From Sphingomonas rosea (GTDB taxonomy: Bacteria; Pseudomonadota; Alphaproteobacteria; Sphingomonadales; Sphingomonadaceae): a DNA stretch of 64,000 nucleotides. The position numbers were made by a program, and so were the translations under genes. Below the pieces are notes generated by a model that saw only the letters and a program-made list of their open reading frames with translations, was not told the origin of the DNA and searched no databases. This document shows, piece after piece, positions 53,457 through 62,261 of the stretch. The number at the start of each line of letters is the position of its first letter. Position 1 is the stretch's first letter. The stretch is from contig NZ_BAABBR010000001.1 in NCBI RefSeq assembly GCF_039538065.1, positions 2,394,501 through 2,458,500 of the forward strand, given 5' to 3'.

Positions 53457-54526
53457 GCGGCGGCGGCGCGGGCGGCGATGCCAGTGAAGGCGGCGAGGAA
53501 GGCGTCGATGTGCGTATCGCTCGTTTGCGGCCCCATGCTGACGCGCAAGGTGCCGGCGGCGACGTCTTCGGGCACACCCATGGCGGCAAGGACCCGGCTG
53601 GCCTTCAATTTCCCGCTCGAGCAAGCCGATCCCGCGCTGACCGCGAAACCGGCAAGGTCGAGCTGGATCAGGAGGCCGTCCTTGGATGCGCCGGGAAGCG
53701 CGATGGCGCTGATCGCGGGCAGGCGCTCGGTGCCCTCGGCGATCACGGTGCCGCCTGCCGCTCTGACGCTCTGTTCGAGACGGTCGCGAAGCCCGGCGAG
53801 GCGCGGCATCGCGTCGCGGTGGGTGCGCGCGGCCAGCGCCGCCGCCATGCCCGCCACCGCCGGCAGATTCTGGGTGCCGCGACGATAGCCTTTCTCCTGC
53901 CCACCGCTTGGGCTGAGTGTCGCAAGGTCGCGGACGAGCAGGGCGCCGATCCCCGGCGGGCCGCCGAACTTGTGCGCGGAAATGGCGATGAAGTCGGCTT
54001 GCGGAAGGTCGATCTTCCCCGCGCTTTGGGCGCAGTCGGCGAGGAGCAGCGATCCGGCGGCGCGGATTTCACCGATGATGTCGCCCAAGGGCTGGATGAC
54101 GCCGGTCTCGTTGTTGACCTGCTGCAGCGCGACGAGGGTCGGCCCTTCGGCCAGCGCCGCCGACAAAGCTTCGCGGTCGATCAGGCCGTCGGCGCCCACC
54201 GGCAAGGTCCGCGCTCCCTCGCCCATCGCATACGGAACGATGTCATGCTCGGTCGCGCCCACCGCCCGGCCCCGTACGGCGGCACGGGCAGCGACGATCG
54301 ACACCGCCTCGCTCGCCCCGCTGGTGATGATGATCTCGTGCTGCCAGCCGAGCGCATCGGCGATGGTGGCGCGGGCGCGTTCGAGCGCGGCCTTGGCGGC
54401 GCGGCCCTCTGCGTGGGGGCTCGAGGGATTGGCCCAGCGCCCCAGCGCCTCCACCATCGCCGCCTGCGCCTCTGGCAGCACGGGCGTGGTGGCGGCATGA
54501 TCGAGATAGATGCGGGGGCGGGCCAA
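53453..54526 (-). CDS. Cysteine desulfurase (NifS/IscS-like), first of pair
   Basis: A 357-residue PLP enzyme with IYLDHAATTPVLPEA, PLP Lys in AISAHKFGGPPGIGAL and persulphide Cys in AGSACSSGKLKASRVL, the class I (IscS) loop. The likely start is a TTG at 54526, just before the conserved IYLDHAATTP; no ATG or GTG is available nearby and the ribosome site is weak, so the start is uncertain. Divergent from an alpha/beta hydrolase gene. No IscU, IscA or HscAB genes are adjacent. Confidence 0.9.
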   Translation of the reverse strand: MARPRIYLDHAATTPVLPEAQAAMVEALGRWANPSSPHAEGRAAKAALERARATIADALGWQHEIIITSGASEAVSIVAARAAVRGRAVGATEHDIVPYAMGEGARTLPVGADGLIDREALSAALAEGPTLVALQQVNNETGVIQPLGDIIGEIRAAGSLLLADCAQSAGKIDLPQADFIAISAHKFGGPPGIGALLVRDLATLSPSGGQEKGYRRGTQNLPAVAGMAAALAARTHRDAMPRLAGLRDRLEQSVRAAGGTVIAEGTERLPAISAIALPGASKDGLLIQLDLAGFAVSAGSACSSGKLKASRVLAAMGVPEDVAAGTLRVSMGPQTSDTHIDAFLAAFTGIAARAAAA

Positions 54527-54605
54527 ACTTAACTCGTGATTGCTGTTTTGCGGTCCCCGCCTATATAGGCGCCCGCTCGAAGTCCCCATAGCCTTCAAGG
54601 AAACC

Positions 54606-55247
54606 ATGCCCGAAGTCATCTTTCCGGGGCCGGAAGGCCGCCTCGAAGGCCGTTTCCACCCGGGCATCCGCCCGCGCGCGCCGGTCGCGCTGATACTGCA
54701 CAGCCACCCCCAGGCGGGCGGCACGATGAACAACAAGATCGTGCAGCTGATGTACCAGACGTTCGTGAAGCGCGGCTTCGCGACGCTCCGGTTCAACTTC
54801 CGCGGAGTCGGCAAGAGCCAGGGCACGTTCGACAACGGCATCGGCGAACTTTCCGACGCGGCAAGCGCGCTCGACTGGGTCCAGCAGATCCACCCCGAGG
54901 CCGAGCAGACCTGGGTCGCCGGGGTGAGCTTTGGCGCCTGGATCGGCATGCAGCTCCTGATGCGCCGGCCCGAGATCAAGGGCTTCATCTCGATCGCCCC
55001 GCCGGCCAACATGTACGACTTCGGCTTCCTCGCCCCCTGCCCCTCCTCGGGCATCATCATCCAGGGCGAAGCCGACGAGGTGGTCAGCCCGGCGAGCGTC
55101 CAGAAGCTCGTCGACAAGCTGCGCACCCAGCGCCACATCACCATCCATCACGACACGATCCCGGGCGCGAATCACTTCTTCGCGAACGAGCTCGACCTGC
55201 TGATGAAGAGCGTCGACGGCTATCTCGACATGCGGCTGAACAAGTAG
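54606..55247 (+). CDS. Alpha/beta hydrolase
   Basis: A 213-residue hydrolase of the dienelactone/YpfH-like type. Nucleophile Ser in AGVSFGAWIG (about residue 110), Asp in GEADEVVSP and His in PGANHFF. Its segment LILHSHPQAGGTMNNKIV is typical of a family often found beside Fe-S cluster genes in alphaproteobacteria. Substrate unknown. Divergent from the desulfurase-ferredoxin run. Confidence 0.9.
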   Translation: MPEVIFPGPEGRLEGRFHPGIRPRAPVALILHSHPQAGGTMNNKIVQLMYQTFVKRGFATLRFNFRGVGKSQGTFDNGIGELSDAASALDWVQQIHPEAEQTWVAGVSFGAWIGMQLLMRRPEIKGFISIAPPANMYDFGFLAPCPSSGIIIQGEADEVVSPASVQKLVDKLRTQRHITIHHDTIPGANHFFANELDLLMKSVDGYLDMRLNK

Positions 55248-55254
55248 GTCGTTC

Positions 55255-55422
55255 TCAGACAACCAGGATCAGGACATTGGCGACGAGGATCAGGCCGGCA
55301 AGCACCATCAGCCGGCCCTGCTTCCGCGTGTCCGCCCGGAACGCGAGGCGAAGCCCGAAGCCGACCAGCAGGAAGGCGGCCAGCATGGCGATGCTCAGCA
55401 GGGTGGCGGCGGTCTTTTCCAA
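55255..55422 (-). CDS. Small two-helix membrane protein
   Basis: A 55-residue protein read from a TTG at 55422 with GGAG six bases before it. It has two hydrophobic helices (about 4-22: TAATLLSIAMLAAFLLVGF; and 38-55: LMVLAGLILVANVLILVV) joined by a basic loop RADTRKQGR. It was not recognised as a named family. It sits tail-to-tail with the hydrolase and divergent from the next small gene. Coding is supported by the clean alternating hydrophobicity and ribosome site. Confidence 0.65.
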   Translation of the reverse strand: MEKTAATLLSIAMLAAFLLVGFGLRLAFRADTRKQGRLMVLAGLILVANVLILVV

Positions 55423-55477
55423 GCGAATCTCCAGCGGCGAAACGGCTTCTTAACCGCTGATCTCCTACAGGGCACGC

Positions 55478-55732
55478 ATGGTGGGGCCCGAACAGACCCA
55501 GAAACTGGCCGATGCCTTCGAACGGATCGAGGGCACCATCCTGCCGTGCATCGCGATGATGCTGGAAACCCTCCTCGACGCCTCGCGCGGGATCGGCGCG
55601 ACCGATCCCAAGGCGCTGGTCGCCGAACTGCAGACCCTCGCGGCCGAGCTCGAGGAGCTCACCCGAAGCGTCGAACTGGTCTCGCCCGTGCAGCTCGATC
55701 CCGGCTCCTACCGGACCGCCGTCGAAGGCTGA
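55478..55732 (+). CDS. Small helical hypothetical protein
   Basis: An 84-residue, largely helical acidic protein (TQKLADAFERIEGTILPCIA, then LVAELQTLAAELEELTRSVE), not recognised. ATG at 55478 follows CTCCTACAGGG, a weak ribosome site. It lies 52 bp before the LysR gene. It may be a small adaptor, but that is a guess. Confidence 0.6.
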   Translation: MVGPEQTQKLADAFERIEGTILPCIAMMLETLLDASRGIGATDPKALVAELQTLAAELEELTRSVELVSPVQLDPGSYRTAVEG

Positions 55733-55784
55733 GCCTGCCCGGGTGGTGGCAAGCCGCCCTGCCCTTCCCTATACTCCGCCCACC

Positions 55785-56699
55785 ATGCAACGCGACGCGG
55801 ACTGGAACGACTGGCGCGCTTTCCTCGCCGTGGCGCGAAGCGGAAGCACGCTCGCCGCCGCGCGCACGATGCGGGTCAGCCAGACCACCGTCGCGCGCCG
55901 GATCGCCGCGCTCGAAGAAGCGCTCGGGCTGCCGTTGTTCGAGCGGCGACCCGCCGGCTATGCGCTGACCGAAGCGGGCGCGGCGCTGGTCGATCGCGCG
56001 CAGGCCATTGAACAGGCAGCACTCGCCGCTGAAGCGCACGGCCGGGCCGCTGGCCGCAATGTCCACGGCGTCGTCCGGATCACCTCGGAAGAGGTGTTCA
56101 GCGCAAGCCTTCTCGAGCCGCATCTCCTCGACCTGCGCGATCGCTACCCCGATATCCGGATCGACATCGACAATGGCTCGGCGGTGCGCGACCTCGGCGC
56201 CGGCGAAGCCGATATCGCGCTTCGCAGCACCAAGAGCGCGCATGGCGCGGGACTGGTCGGCCGGGTGATCGCGCGCGACGACTGGACCCTCTATTGCAGC
56301 CGCGACTATGCCGCGCGGCACGGCGTCCCGTCCTCGATCGACGCGCTCCGCGACCATGCGCTGATTGGCGGCGGCGGCGGCTCGCTCGCGCTTCAATATG
56401 GCCACTGGATCGAGCAGGCGGGGCTGGGCGACCGGGTGCTGATCGAGCAGGGTAGCGCCACCGGCCTGCTGAGCGCGATTCGGGCGGGACTGGGAATCGC
56501 GGTCCTCCCCTGCCTCGTCGCCGACGCCATGCCCGACCTCGTCCGCTGCGCCCCGCCGATGGTCGACGAGCGGCGGCTGCTATGGCTGCTGACGCACGAA
56601 CGGGTCCGGCACCAGCCCGCCGTCCGCGCGGTGATCGACTTCCTCTACGAACGCCTGCTTGCCCACGCCCGGGGGCTGCAGGTCAGGGCCGCAGCCTGA
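55785..56699 (+). CDS. LysR family transcriptional regulator
   Basis: A 304-residue regulator. The winged helix-turn-helix (about 8-65) has FLAVARSGSTLAAARTMRVS and QTTVARRIAALEEALGLPLF. The effector domain follows and is of the type that lacks an obvious neighbour target. The start ATG at 55785 is set by WNDWRAFLAV; a longer frame upstream is not favoured. Convergent with glmS 6 bp away, so it does not obviously regulate that gene. Confidence 0.92.
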   Translation: MQRDADWNDWRAFLAVARSGSTLAAARTMRVSQTTVARRIAALEEALGLPLFERRPAGYALTEAGAALVDRAQAIEQAALAAEAHGRAAGRNVHGVVRITSEEVFSASLLEPHLLDLRDRYPDIRIDIDNGSAVRDLGAGEADIALRSTKSAHGAGLVGRVIARDDWTLYCSRDYAARHGVPSSIDALRDHALIGGGGGSLALQYGHWIEQAGLGDRVLIEQGSATGLLSAIRAGLGIAVLPCLVADAMPDLVRCAPPMVDERRLLWLLTHERVRHQPAVRAVIDFLYERLLAHARGLQVRAAA

Positions 56700-56705
56700 G
56701 GCCCG

Positions 56706-58529
56706 TCACTCGACCGTGACGCTCTTGGCGAGGTTGCGGGGCTGGTCGACGTCGGTGCCCTTGAGCACCGCCACGTGATAAGCGAGCAATTGCACCGGCA
56801 CCGCGTAGACGAGCGGGGCGATGAGCGGGTGGACGTGCGGCATCTCGATGGTCGCGATCGCGCCCTCGCCCGCTTCGGCAATCCCTGCCGCGTCGCTGAT
56901 CAGCACGATCTGCCCGCCCCGCGCGCGGACCTCCTGCATGTTGCTGACGGTCTTCTCGAACAGCGGCCCCGACGGCGCGAGGACGATCACGGGGACCTGG
57001 TCGTCGATCAGCGCGATCGGCCCGTGCTTCATCTCGCCCGCGGCATAGCCCTCGGCGTGGATGTAGCTGATTTCCTTCAGTTTAAGCGCGCCCTCGAGCG
57101 CCATCGGATAATCGGGGCCGCGGCCGAGGTAGAGGACGTCGCGCGCGGGCACGATGAGGTGCGCCATCGCGGCGATGTCCTCGTCATGGTCGAGCGCGTG
57201 CGCCAGGGCTTCGGGCGCCTCGGCGAGGTGGGCGACGATCTCGCGCTCCTCCTCGGGCGTGATCCGGCCCTTGGCGCGGGCGAGGTTGACCGCAAGCGCG
57301 GCGAGCACCGCAAGCTGGCAGGTGAAGGCCTTGGTCGAGGCGACCCCGATCTCTGGCCCGGCGCGGGTGGGGAGCAGAAGGTCGGCCTCGCGCGCCATCG
57401 AACTGGTCGGCACGTTCACCACGACCGCGATCTTCTGCCCCTGCTCGCGGGCGTGGCGGAGCGCGGCAAGCGTGTCGGCGGTCTCGCCCGACTGGCTGAT
57501 GAAGAGGGCGAGCCCGCCATCCTCGAGGATCGGGTCGCGGTAGCGGAACTCGCTCGCCACATCGATGTCGACCGGCACGCGGGCGAAGCGCTCGATCCAG
57601 TATTTGCCGACCATGCCAGCGTAATAGCTGGTGCCGCAGGCGACCATGGTGACGCGCTCGACCCCGGCCAAGTCGAAGTCGGCGGCGGGAATGGCGACCT
57701 CGCCCTCGAAGGCGCGGACGTAGCTCTGCAGGGTCTGGGCGACGACCAGCGGCTGCTCGAAGATCTCCTTGCGCATGAAGTGCGCGTGATTGCCCTTGGA
57801 GATGGTCTCGGCCGAGGCGTGGCTGTCGACGATCGGGCGATCGACGGGATGGTTGGCGCGGTCGAAGATCGACACGTCGTCGCGGCGGACGACGACCCAG
57901 TCGCCCTCCTCGAGATAGGCGATGCGCTTGGTCCAGGGGGCGAGCGCGATGGCGTCCGAACCCAGGTAACTCTCGCCCTCGCCATAGCCGACGGTGAGCG
58001 GCGCCCCCATGCGCGCGCCGATCACCAGGTCGGGCGCATCGCGGAACAGGAAGGCCATGGCGAAGGCGCCGTGGAGGCGCGGGAGGACCGCCGCGACCGC
58101 GGCTTGCGGCTCGGCCCCGCGCTCGATCTCGCGTGCGACGAGGTGGGCGACGACCTCGCTGTCGGTCTCGGAAAGCAGGGTGCGTCCCTCGGCGAGCAAT
58201 TCCTCGCGGAGCGGCTTGAAGTTCTCGATGATGCCGTTGTGGACGAGCGCCACCGGCCCCGCGATGTGCGGGTGGGCGTTGCTCTCGGTCGGCGCGCCAT
58301 GCGTCGCCCAGCGGGTGTGGGCGATCCCGACGTCGCCCCCCAACGGGCTTTCGGCAAGCTTGGCGGCGAGGTGGTCGAGCTTGCCCTCGGCCCGGCGGCG
58401 CTCGAAGTCGCCATCGACGACGGTACAGATTCCGGCGCTGTCATAGCCGCGATATTCGAGGCGCTTCAGGCCTTCGAACAGTCGCTGCGCGACCTCCTGC
58501 TTGCCGACGATGGCGACGATTCCGCACAT
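56706..58529 (-). CDS. glmS: Glutamine-fructose-6-phosphate aminotransferase (isomerizing)
   Basis: A 607-residue enzyme making glucosamine-6-phosphate for the cell wall. N-terminal glutaminase with nucleophile Cys2 (MCGIVAIVG), RTHGAPT-type ATHGAPTESNAHPH, and two SIS sugar-isomerase domains ending in SVTVE. glmU, the next enzymes of the pathway, lies 1.2 kb away on the same strand with two secreted-protein genes between. Confidence 0.97.
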   Translation of the reverse strand: MCGIVAIVGKQEVAQRLFEGLKRLEYRGYDSAGICTVVDGDFERRRAEGKLDHLAAKLAESPLGGDVGIAHTRWATHGAPTESNAHPHIAGPVALVHNGIIENFKPLREELLAEGRTLLSETDSEVVAHLVAREIERGAEPQAAVAAVLPRLHGAFAMAFLFRDAPDLVIGARMGAPLTVGYGEGESYLGSDAIALAPWTKRIAYLEEGDWVVVRRDDVSIFDRANHPVDRPIVDSHASAETISKGNHAHFMRKEIFEQPLVVAQTLQSYVRAFEGEVAIPAADFDLAGVERVTMVACGTSYYAGMVGKYWIERFARVPVDIDVASEFRYRDPILEDGGLALFISQSGETADTLAALRHAREQGQKIAVVVNVPTSSMAREADLLLPTRAGPEIGVASTKAFTCQLAVLAALAVNLARAKGRITPEEEREIVAHLAEAPEALAHALDHDEDIAAMAHLIVPARDVLYLGRGPDYPMALEGALKLKEISYIHAEGYAAGEMKHGPIALIDDQVPVIVLAPSGPLFEKTVSNMQEVRARGGQIVLISDAAGIAEAGEGAIATIEMPHVHPLIAPLVYAVPVQLLAYHVAVLKGTDVDQPRNLAKSVTVE

Positions 58530-58657
58530 GGGACGATCCTGTGAAAATGTTCGCCATGGCCGCTAGCGGGCTCCGTCCAAGACGCCAAGCAAATGTCTCT
58601 TTCCTCCGCTAAAAGTGGCGCTAGATTGCGCGTATAAAACCGGGGGGTTTTCCATTG

Positions 58658-59272
58658 ATGTTTCTTGCGTTCGCGGCCGTCCAGGCCCTGGCTCCGCCTA
58701 TCGTGGCGCGTGCCGCCGATCCGTCCGCTACCACCGCTGTCGCGCCGATGCCCGTTCCGGGCGTGCTTCGCGCCGGCACCACCATCGACGTCGAGTTCAG
58801 CCAGGCGGCCAGCAGCCGGACGAGCAAGTCGGGCGACCTGGTGGCGCTCAAGACCGTCGGCGACGTGCGCGGAGTCCAGAACGAGTTGCTGATCCCCGCC
58901 GGGAGCCCGGTCGTCGCCGAGGTCATCCAGGCCTCGCCCGCGCGGATGATGGGCAAGGCGGGCGAGCTGACGCTGGCCGCGCGCTATGTCGAGGTCGGCG
59001 GGACCCGGATCACGCTCAAGCGCTTCCGCTTCGGTACCGGCAACGGCAAGGACAACACCGGGACGACCATGGCCGCGACCGCGCTGATCGGCTTGCCGGG
59101 GATGCTGATTTCGGGCGGCAACGTCGACGTCGCGGTCGGCGCCAGGGCCAATGCGGTGGTGGTGAGTGACACGCCGCTCGGCGCCCCTGCCCCGGCGCTC
59201 GCTCCGGCGCCTGCTTCGGCCGCCACCGTTTCCACCACTACCGAGACCAACCAACCGACAGGGGGACTTTGA
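58658..59272 (+). CDS. Secreted hypothetical protein
   Basis: A 204-residue exported protein; signal peptide FLAFAAVQALAPPIVARA then ADPSA. The core (about 35-165) is beta-rich with segments TIDVEFSQAASSRTSKSGD and LTLAARYVEVGGTRITLK, reminiscent of SH3-like envelope domains; the tail is Ala/Pro/Thr-rich. ATG at 58658 preferred over a TTG three bases upstream. A small AAAACCGGGGGGTTTT palindrome lies over the ribosome site. Function unknown. It abuts the next gene. Confidence 0.78.
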   Translation: MFLAFAAVQALAPPIVARAADPSATTAVAPMPVPGVLRAGTTIDVEFSQAASSRTSKSGDLVALKTVGDVRGVQNELLIPAGSPVVAEVIQASPARMMGKAGELTLAARYVEVGGTRITLKRFRFGTGNGKDNTGTTMAATALIGLPGMLISGGNVDVAVGARANAVVVSDTPLGAPAPALAPAPASAATVSTTTETNQPTGGL

Positions 59273-59752
59273 ATGCGTAAGATGATGATGGCGGCGAGCC
59301 TTGCCGTGCTCGCCGGCGTGCCCGCGAGCGTGGCGATGGCCGAGGACAAGCCCGTCGCCGCCGCGCCGGTGATCGCGCCGCCGCCGCCGGGCATGGGCCA
59401 GGTGGTCTTCTATCGCCCGTCGAGCATGGGCGCGCTGGTGAGCTGCCGCGTCAGCGCCAACGGCGCGGTCGTCAACCGCCTGCCGCCGGGCAAGTATTTC
59501 GTCCAGCAGGTGAAGCCGGGCGTTTACGACTATTCGGTCAAGTCCGAGGCGACCGACACGCTCAAGGTGAATGTCGAGGAAGGCGAGACCAGCTACGTCC
59601 GCTGCGCGATCGCCATGGGCATCATGACCGGCCGCCCGAACCTCTCGACGCAGAACCGCGAGGACTTCGACAAGCGCGGCAAGAAGCTGAAGCTCCAGGA
59701 AGCTTGGGTGCCCAAGGACGACAAGGACGAGAAGAAGACCGCCGCCAACTGA
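59273..59752 (+). CDS. Secreted DUF2846-like protein
   Basis: A 159-residue exported protein with signal peptide MMAASLAVLAGVPASVAMAE and a DUF2846-type domain: GQVVFYRPSSMGALVSCRVS and LPPGKYFVQQVKPGVYDYSV. These domains occur in lipoproteins and envelope proteins of unknown role. The Lys-rich tail (KKLKLQEAWVPKDDKDEKK) is unusual. The start directly follows the previous stop, so the two are co-expressed. Confidence 0.82.
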   Translation: MRKMMMAASLAVLAGVPASVAMAEDKPVAAAPVIAPPPPGMGQVVFYRPSSMGALVSCRVSANGAVVNRLPPGKYFVQQVKPGVYDYSVKSEATDTLKVNVEEGETSYVRCAIAMGIMTGRPNLSTQNREDFDKRGKKLKLQEAWVPKDDKDEKKTAAN

Positions 59753-59761
59753 GGCAAGCGG

Positions 59762-61120
59762 TCAGGCGCCTCCGGCTGAGGCCTTTTTCGCCCGCTGCCG
59801 TTCACGGAAGCGGGTGGCCCAGCCGGAGAGCTGCTTCTGGTCGGCCCGCGTCACGCCGAGCGATTCCGCCTCGACGTCGCGGGTCACGACCGAGCCCGCC
59901 CCGACGATCGCGCCCGCGCCGATGCTCACCGGGGCGACGAGCGCGCTGTTCGAGCCGATGAAGGCGCCCTCGCCGATCCGGGTGCGATACTTGAAGAAGC
60001 CGTCGTAATTGCAGGTGATGGTGCCCGCGCCGATGTTCGCCTTGGCCCCGACCTCGGCATCGCCGATGTAGCTGAGGTGATTGGCCTTGGCGCCGGCCCC
60101 GAGCGTCGCCTTCTTGATCTCGACGAAATTGCCGACCTTGCTGTCTTGCCCGAGCACCGCGCCGGGGCGAAGCCGCGCATAGGGGCCGATCGCCGCGCCC
60201 TCGCCGACGATGGCGCCCTCGAGGTGCGAGAAGGCGTGGATGGTGGCGCGATCGGCGATGGCGACGCCGGGGCCGAAGAAGACGCTCGGCTCGATCACGA
60301 CGTCGCGGCCGAGCTTCGTGTCGAAACTGAACCAAACGGTGGCGGGGTCGAGCAGGGTTGCGCCCTCGGCCATGGCGCGGGCGCGGCGGCGCTGCTGCCA
60401 ATCGCGCTCGACGACGCTGAGCTCGGCGCGGCTGTTGATGCCCGCCGTCTGCCAGGGCGCGCATTCGAGCGCGACCGCGTGACGGCCCTCGGCGCCCGCG
60501 ACCATGACGATGTCGGGGAGATAATATTCGCCCGCCGCATTGTCGTTGCCGACTTGGGCCAGCCAGCCGAACAGATCGGCCGCGCCGGCGGCGAGCATGC
60601 CGCTGTTGCACAGCCGGACGGCGCGCTCGGCCTCGCTCGCATCCTTAAATTCGACCATCCGCGCGATCCGGTCGCCCTCGCCGAGGATGACGCGGCCATA
60701 GGCGGCGGGGTCGGCGGGAGAGGAAGCGAGCACGACCACGCCGGGCCGGTCGTCGGCCTCGAGCCGCTCAGCCATCGCGCGGAGCGTCGCGACCTCGACG
60801 CAGGGCGTGTCGCCGTAGAGGACGAGGACATTGCCCTCGAAGCCCGCAAGCGCCTCGGCGGCCTGCGCGACGGCGTGGCCGGTGCCCTTCTGCTCGGCCT
60901 GGACGGCGACCGCGAGATCGCGGCCCGCGACCGCCGCCTCGAGCTGTTCGCGTCCCTTGCCGACCACCAGCACGGTCCGCTCGGCGCCGAGCTGCGCGAC
61001 CGTATCGAGGAGGTGCATCAGCATCGGCCGACCGGCGAGCGGGTGAAGGACCTTGTGGAGGTCGGAGGCCATGCGGGTGCCCTGACCGGCAGCGAGGATG
61101 ACGACGGCGAGCTTCTTCAT
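59762..61120 (-). CDS. glmU: Bifunctional GlmU: GlcNAc-1-P uridyltransferase / GlcN-1-P acetyltransferase
   Basis: A 452-residue enzyme making UDP-GlcNAc. The N-terminal uridyltransferase has LAAGQGTRMASDLHKVLHP (9-27) and VLYGDTPCV; the C-terminal left-handed beta-helix has hexad repeats (GPYARLRPGAVLG, KANIGAGTITCNYDGFFK) with the acetyltransferase residues. The start is fixed by MKKLAVVILAAG. Convergent with the DUF2846 gene. Confidence 0.97.
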   Translation of the reverse strand: MKKLAVVILAAGQGTRMASDLHKVLHPLAGRPMLMHLLDTVAQLGAERTVLVVGKGREQLEAAVAGRDLAVAVQAEQKGTGHAVAQAAEALAGFEGNVLVLYGDTPCVEVATLRAMAERLEADDRPGVVVLASSPADPAAYGRVILGEGDRIARMVEFKDASEAERAVRLCNSGMLAAGAADLFGWLAQVGNDNAAGEYYLPDIVMVAGAEGRHAVALECAPWQTAGINSRAELSVVERDWQQRRRARAMAEGATLLDPATVWFSFDTKLGRDVVIEPSVFFGPGVAIADRATIHAFSHLEGAIVGEGAAIGPYARLRPGAVLGQDSKVGNFVEIKKATLGAGAKANHLSYIGDAEVGAKANIGAGTITCNYDGFFKYRTRIGEGAFIGSNSALVAPVSIGAGAIVGAGSVVTRDVEAESLGVTRADQKQLSGWATRFRERQRAKKASAGGA

Positions 61121-61211
61121 GGGGCGAGGCTCTGGCACGCGGGCCCGAAAAGCGAAAGGCCCCCGCTTCCGCTGGGGAAGCGAGGGCCGTTCAGGTCGTG
61201 GAGATCGGTGC

Positions 61212-61943
61212 TTAGCTGTTGCTGCTGTCGCCGCCGCCGGTCGGCTTGCGGGTCGACGGCCGGCGCGCCGTGCCGGTCTTGGCGCGCGTGGTGCTGCGCG
61301 GGCGCGAGGCGGTGCCGGTGCGCGCGGCGGCCGAACGCTTGGCAGTCGTGGCGGCGCCTTCGGCCGAAGCGGCGGCGGTTGAGGCTGCCGCTGGCTTGCG
61401 GGCGCGCGACTTGGTCGCCGACGAGGCCGAGCGGCCGGTGCCGGTCGCCTTTTCCTTGACGGCCGAGGCGCGCTGGCTGGCGCTGCGCTTGGCGGTGCTG
61501 GCGGCCGAGGAGGCCGAGCGCGATCCGCCGCCGCTGCTGCGGCTCGAGGACGAGGACGAGCTTCCACCGAGAACCTTTTGCGCGGCGTCGGCGACCGCCT
61601 CGGCGATCAGCGAGCCAAGGCGGCTGACACTGGCGGCCATCGAGCTCGCCGCGCTGCTGGCGGTGTCGGCGGCATTTTCACCCGCGTCGCGGATCTTGCG
61701 GCGGACCGACGGACTGGCGCTGATCGCGGCGGCGGCGGCGGCGAGACCGGCGGCGAGCATCTCCTTGCTCATCGCGGCCTTGGCGAGCTTGTCGAAGGTC
61801 TCGTTGAGCGAGCCCTCGCCGTCGTCGGCGTTGTCGGCCTTTTTCTGCTGCTGCGAGGCGCCATTCTGGGCGGCGCCATGCTGGTCGGTGAAGCTGCTGC
61901 TGCCACCACTATTGTTGGACTTGGAGGTCTTGGCTCTGGCCAC
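61212..61943 (-). CDS. Ala/Ser-rich histone H1-like protein
   Basis: A 243-residue low-complexity protein. Residues 1-45 are polar, 45-115 form an Ala-rich helical region (KAAMSKEMLAAGLAAAAAAI), and the rest is a basic tail of SxK/AxR repeats (KRSASQRASAVKEK, ARKPAAAST, RSAAARTGTA) like bacterial histone H1 or AlgP proteins. It probably binds DNA non-specifically. The GTG at 61943 with GGGGAGAAAC upstream is preferred over longer forms that would cross the terminator at 62037-62070. Confidence 0.78.
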   Translation of the reverse strand: MARAKTSKSNNSGGSSSFTDQHGAAQNGASQQQKKADNADDGEGSLNETFDKLAKAAMSKEMLAAGLAAAAAAISASPSVRRKIRDAGENAADTASSAASSMAASVSRLGSLIAEAVADAAQKVLGGSSSSSSSRSSGGGSRSASSAASTAKRSASQRASAVKEKATGTGRSASSATKSRARKPAAASTAAASAEGAATTAKRSAAARTGTASRPRSTTRAKTGTARRPSTRKPTGGGDSSNS

Positions 61944-62036
61944 GATAGTTTCTCCCCGTTGCAAGACGTTTGGCGACAAGACGATGCAGCAGCGCAACGG
62001 TTCCCGCGTCAAGGGCCGGCGGCCTGGCGCCAATGC

Positions 62037-62072
62037 GTAAAAGGGACCGCCGCTTGGCTGCGACGGTCCCTT
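62037..62072 (-). terminator. Rho-independent terminator of the tiny-ORF unit
   Basis: On the minus strand AAGGGACCG (arm 62064-62072), loop about 14 bases, CGGTCCCTTTT (arm 62043-62049 and T-run 62039-62042). The T-run is on the minus-strand side only, so it terminates leftward transcription coming from the tiny ORF. Confidence 0.8.
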
Positions 62073-62125
62073 CGACATGGTCAGCGGCCGGAGAGCTCCA
62101 GCCCGGGAGACCATTGGCGGGGTGT

Positions 62126-62182
62126 TTAGACCCGCGGCTCCCGAACGAACTTCACCGATCCTCTAGCTGAACCATGAGACAT
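62126..62182 (-). CDS. 18-codon tiny ORF with extended Shine-Dalgarno
   Basis: ATG at 62182 opens MSHGSARGSVKFVREPRV and a TAA at 62126. Upstream at 62184-62197 the minus strand reads AAAGGAGGTGATCC, complementary to the 16S rRNA 3' tail over its whole length, and the AGGAGG lies 7 bases from the ATG. A terminator follows about 55 bp downstream. The 318-bp gap around it holds no other gene. The small basic peptide is not recognised; it could be a leader peptide or a microprotein. Confidence 0.6.
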   Translation of the reverse strand: MSHGSARGSVKFVREPRV

Positions 62183-62261
62183 CGGATCACCTCCTTTCGC
62201 TGTGTTGTTGGCACCTGCAGAATGCGCGAACGGAGGGTTCGTTCAAGTCTTGTAATGATCC

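Noticed and set aside
62181..62200. Plus-strand GGATCACCTCCTTTC as a fragment of 16S rRNA or anti-SD RNA
   Set aside because: No other 16S sequence is nearby, the terminator T-run is on the minus strand, and the spacing to an ATG fits a Shine-Dalgarno on the minus strand better.
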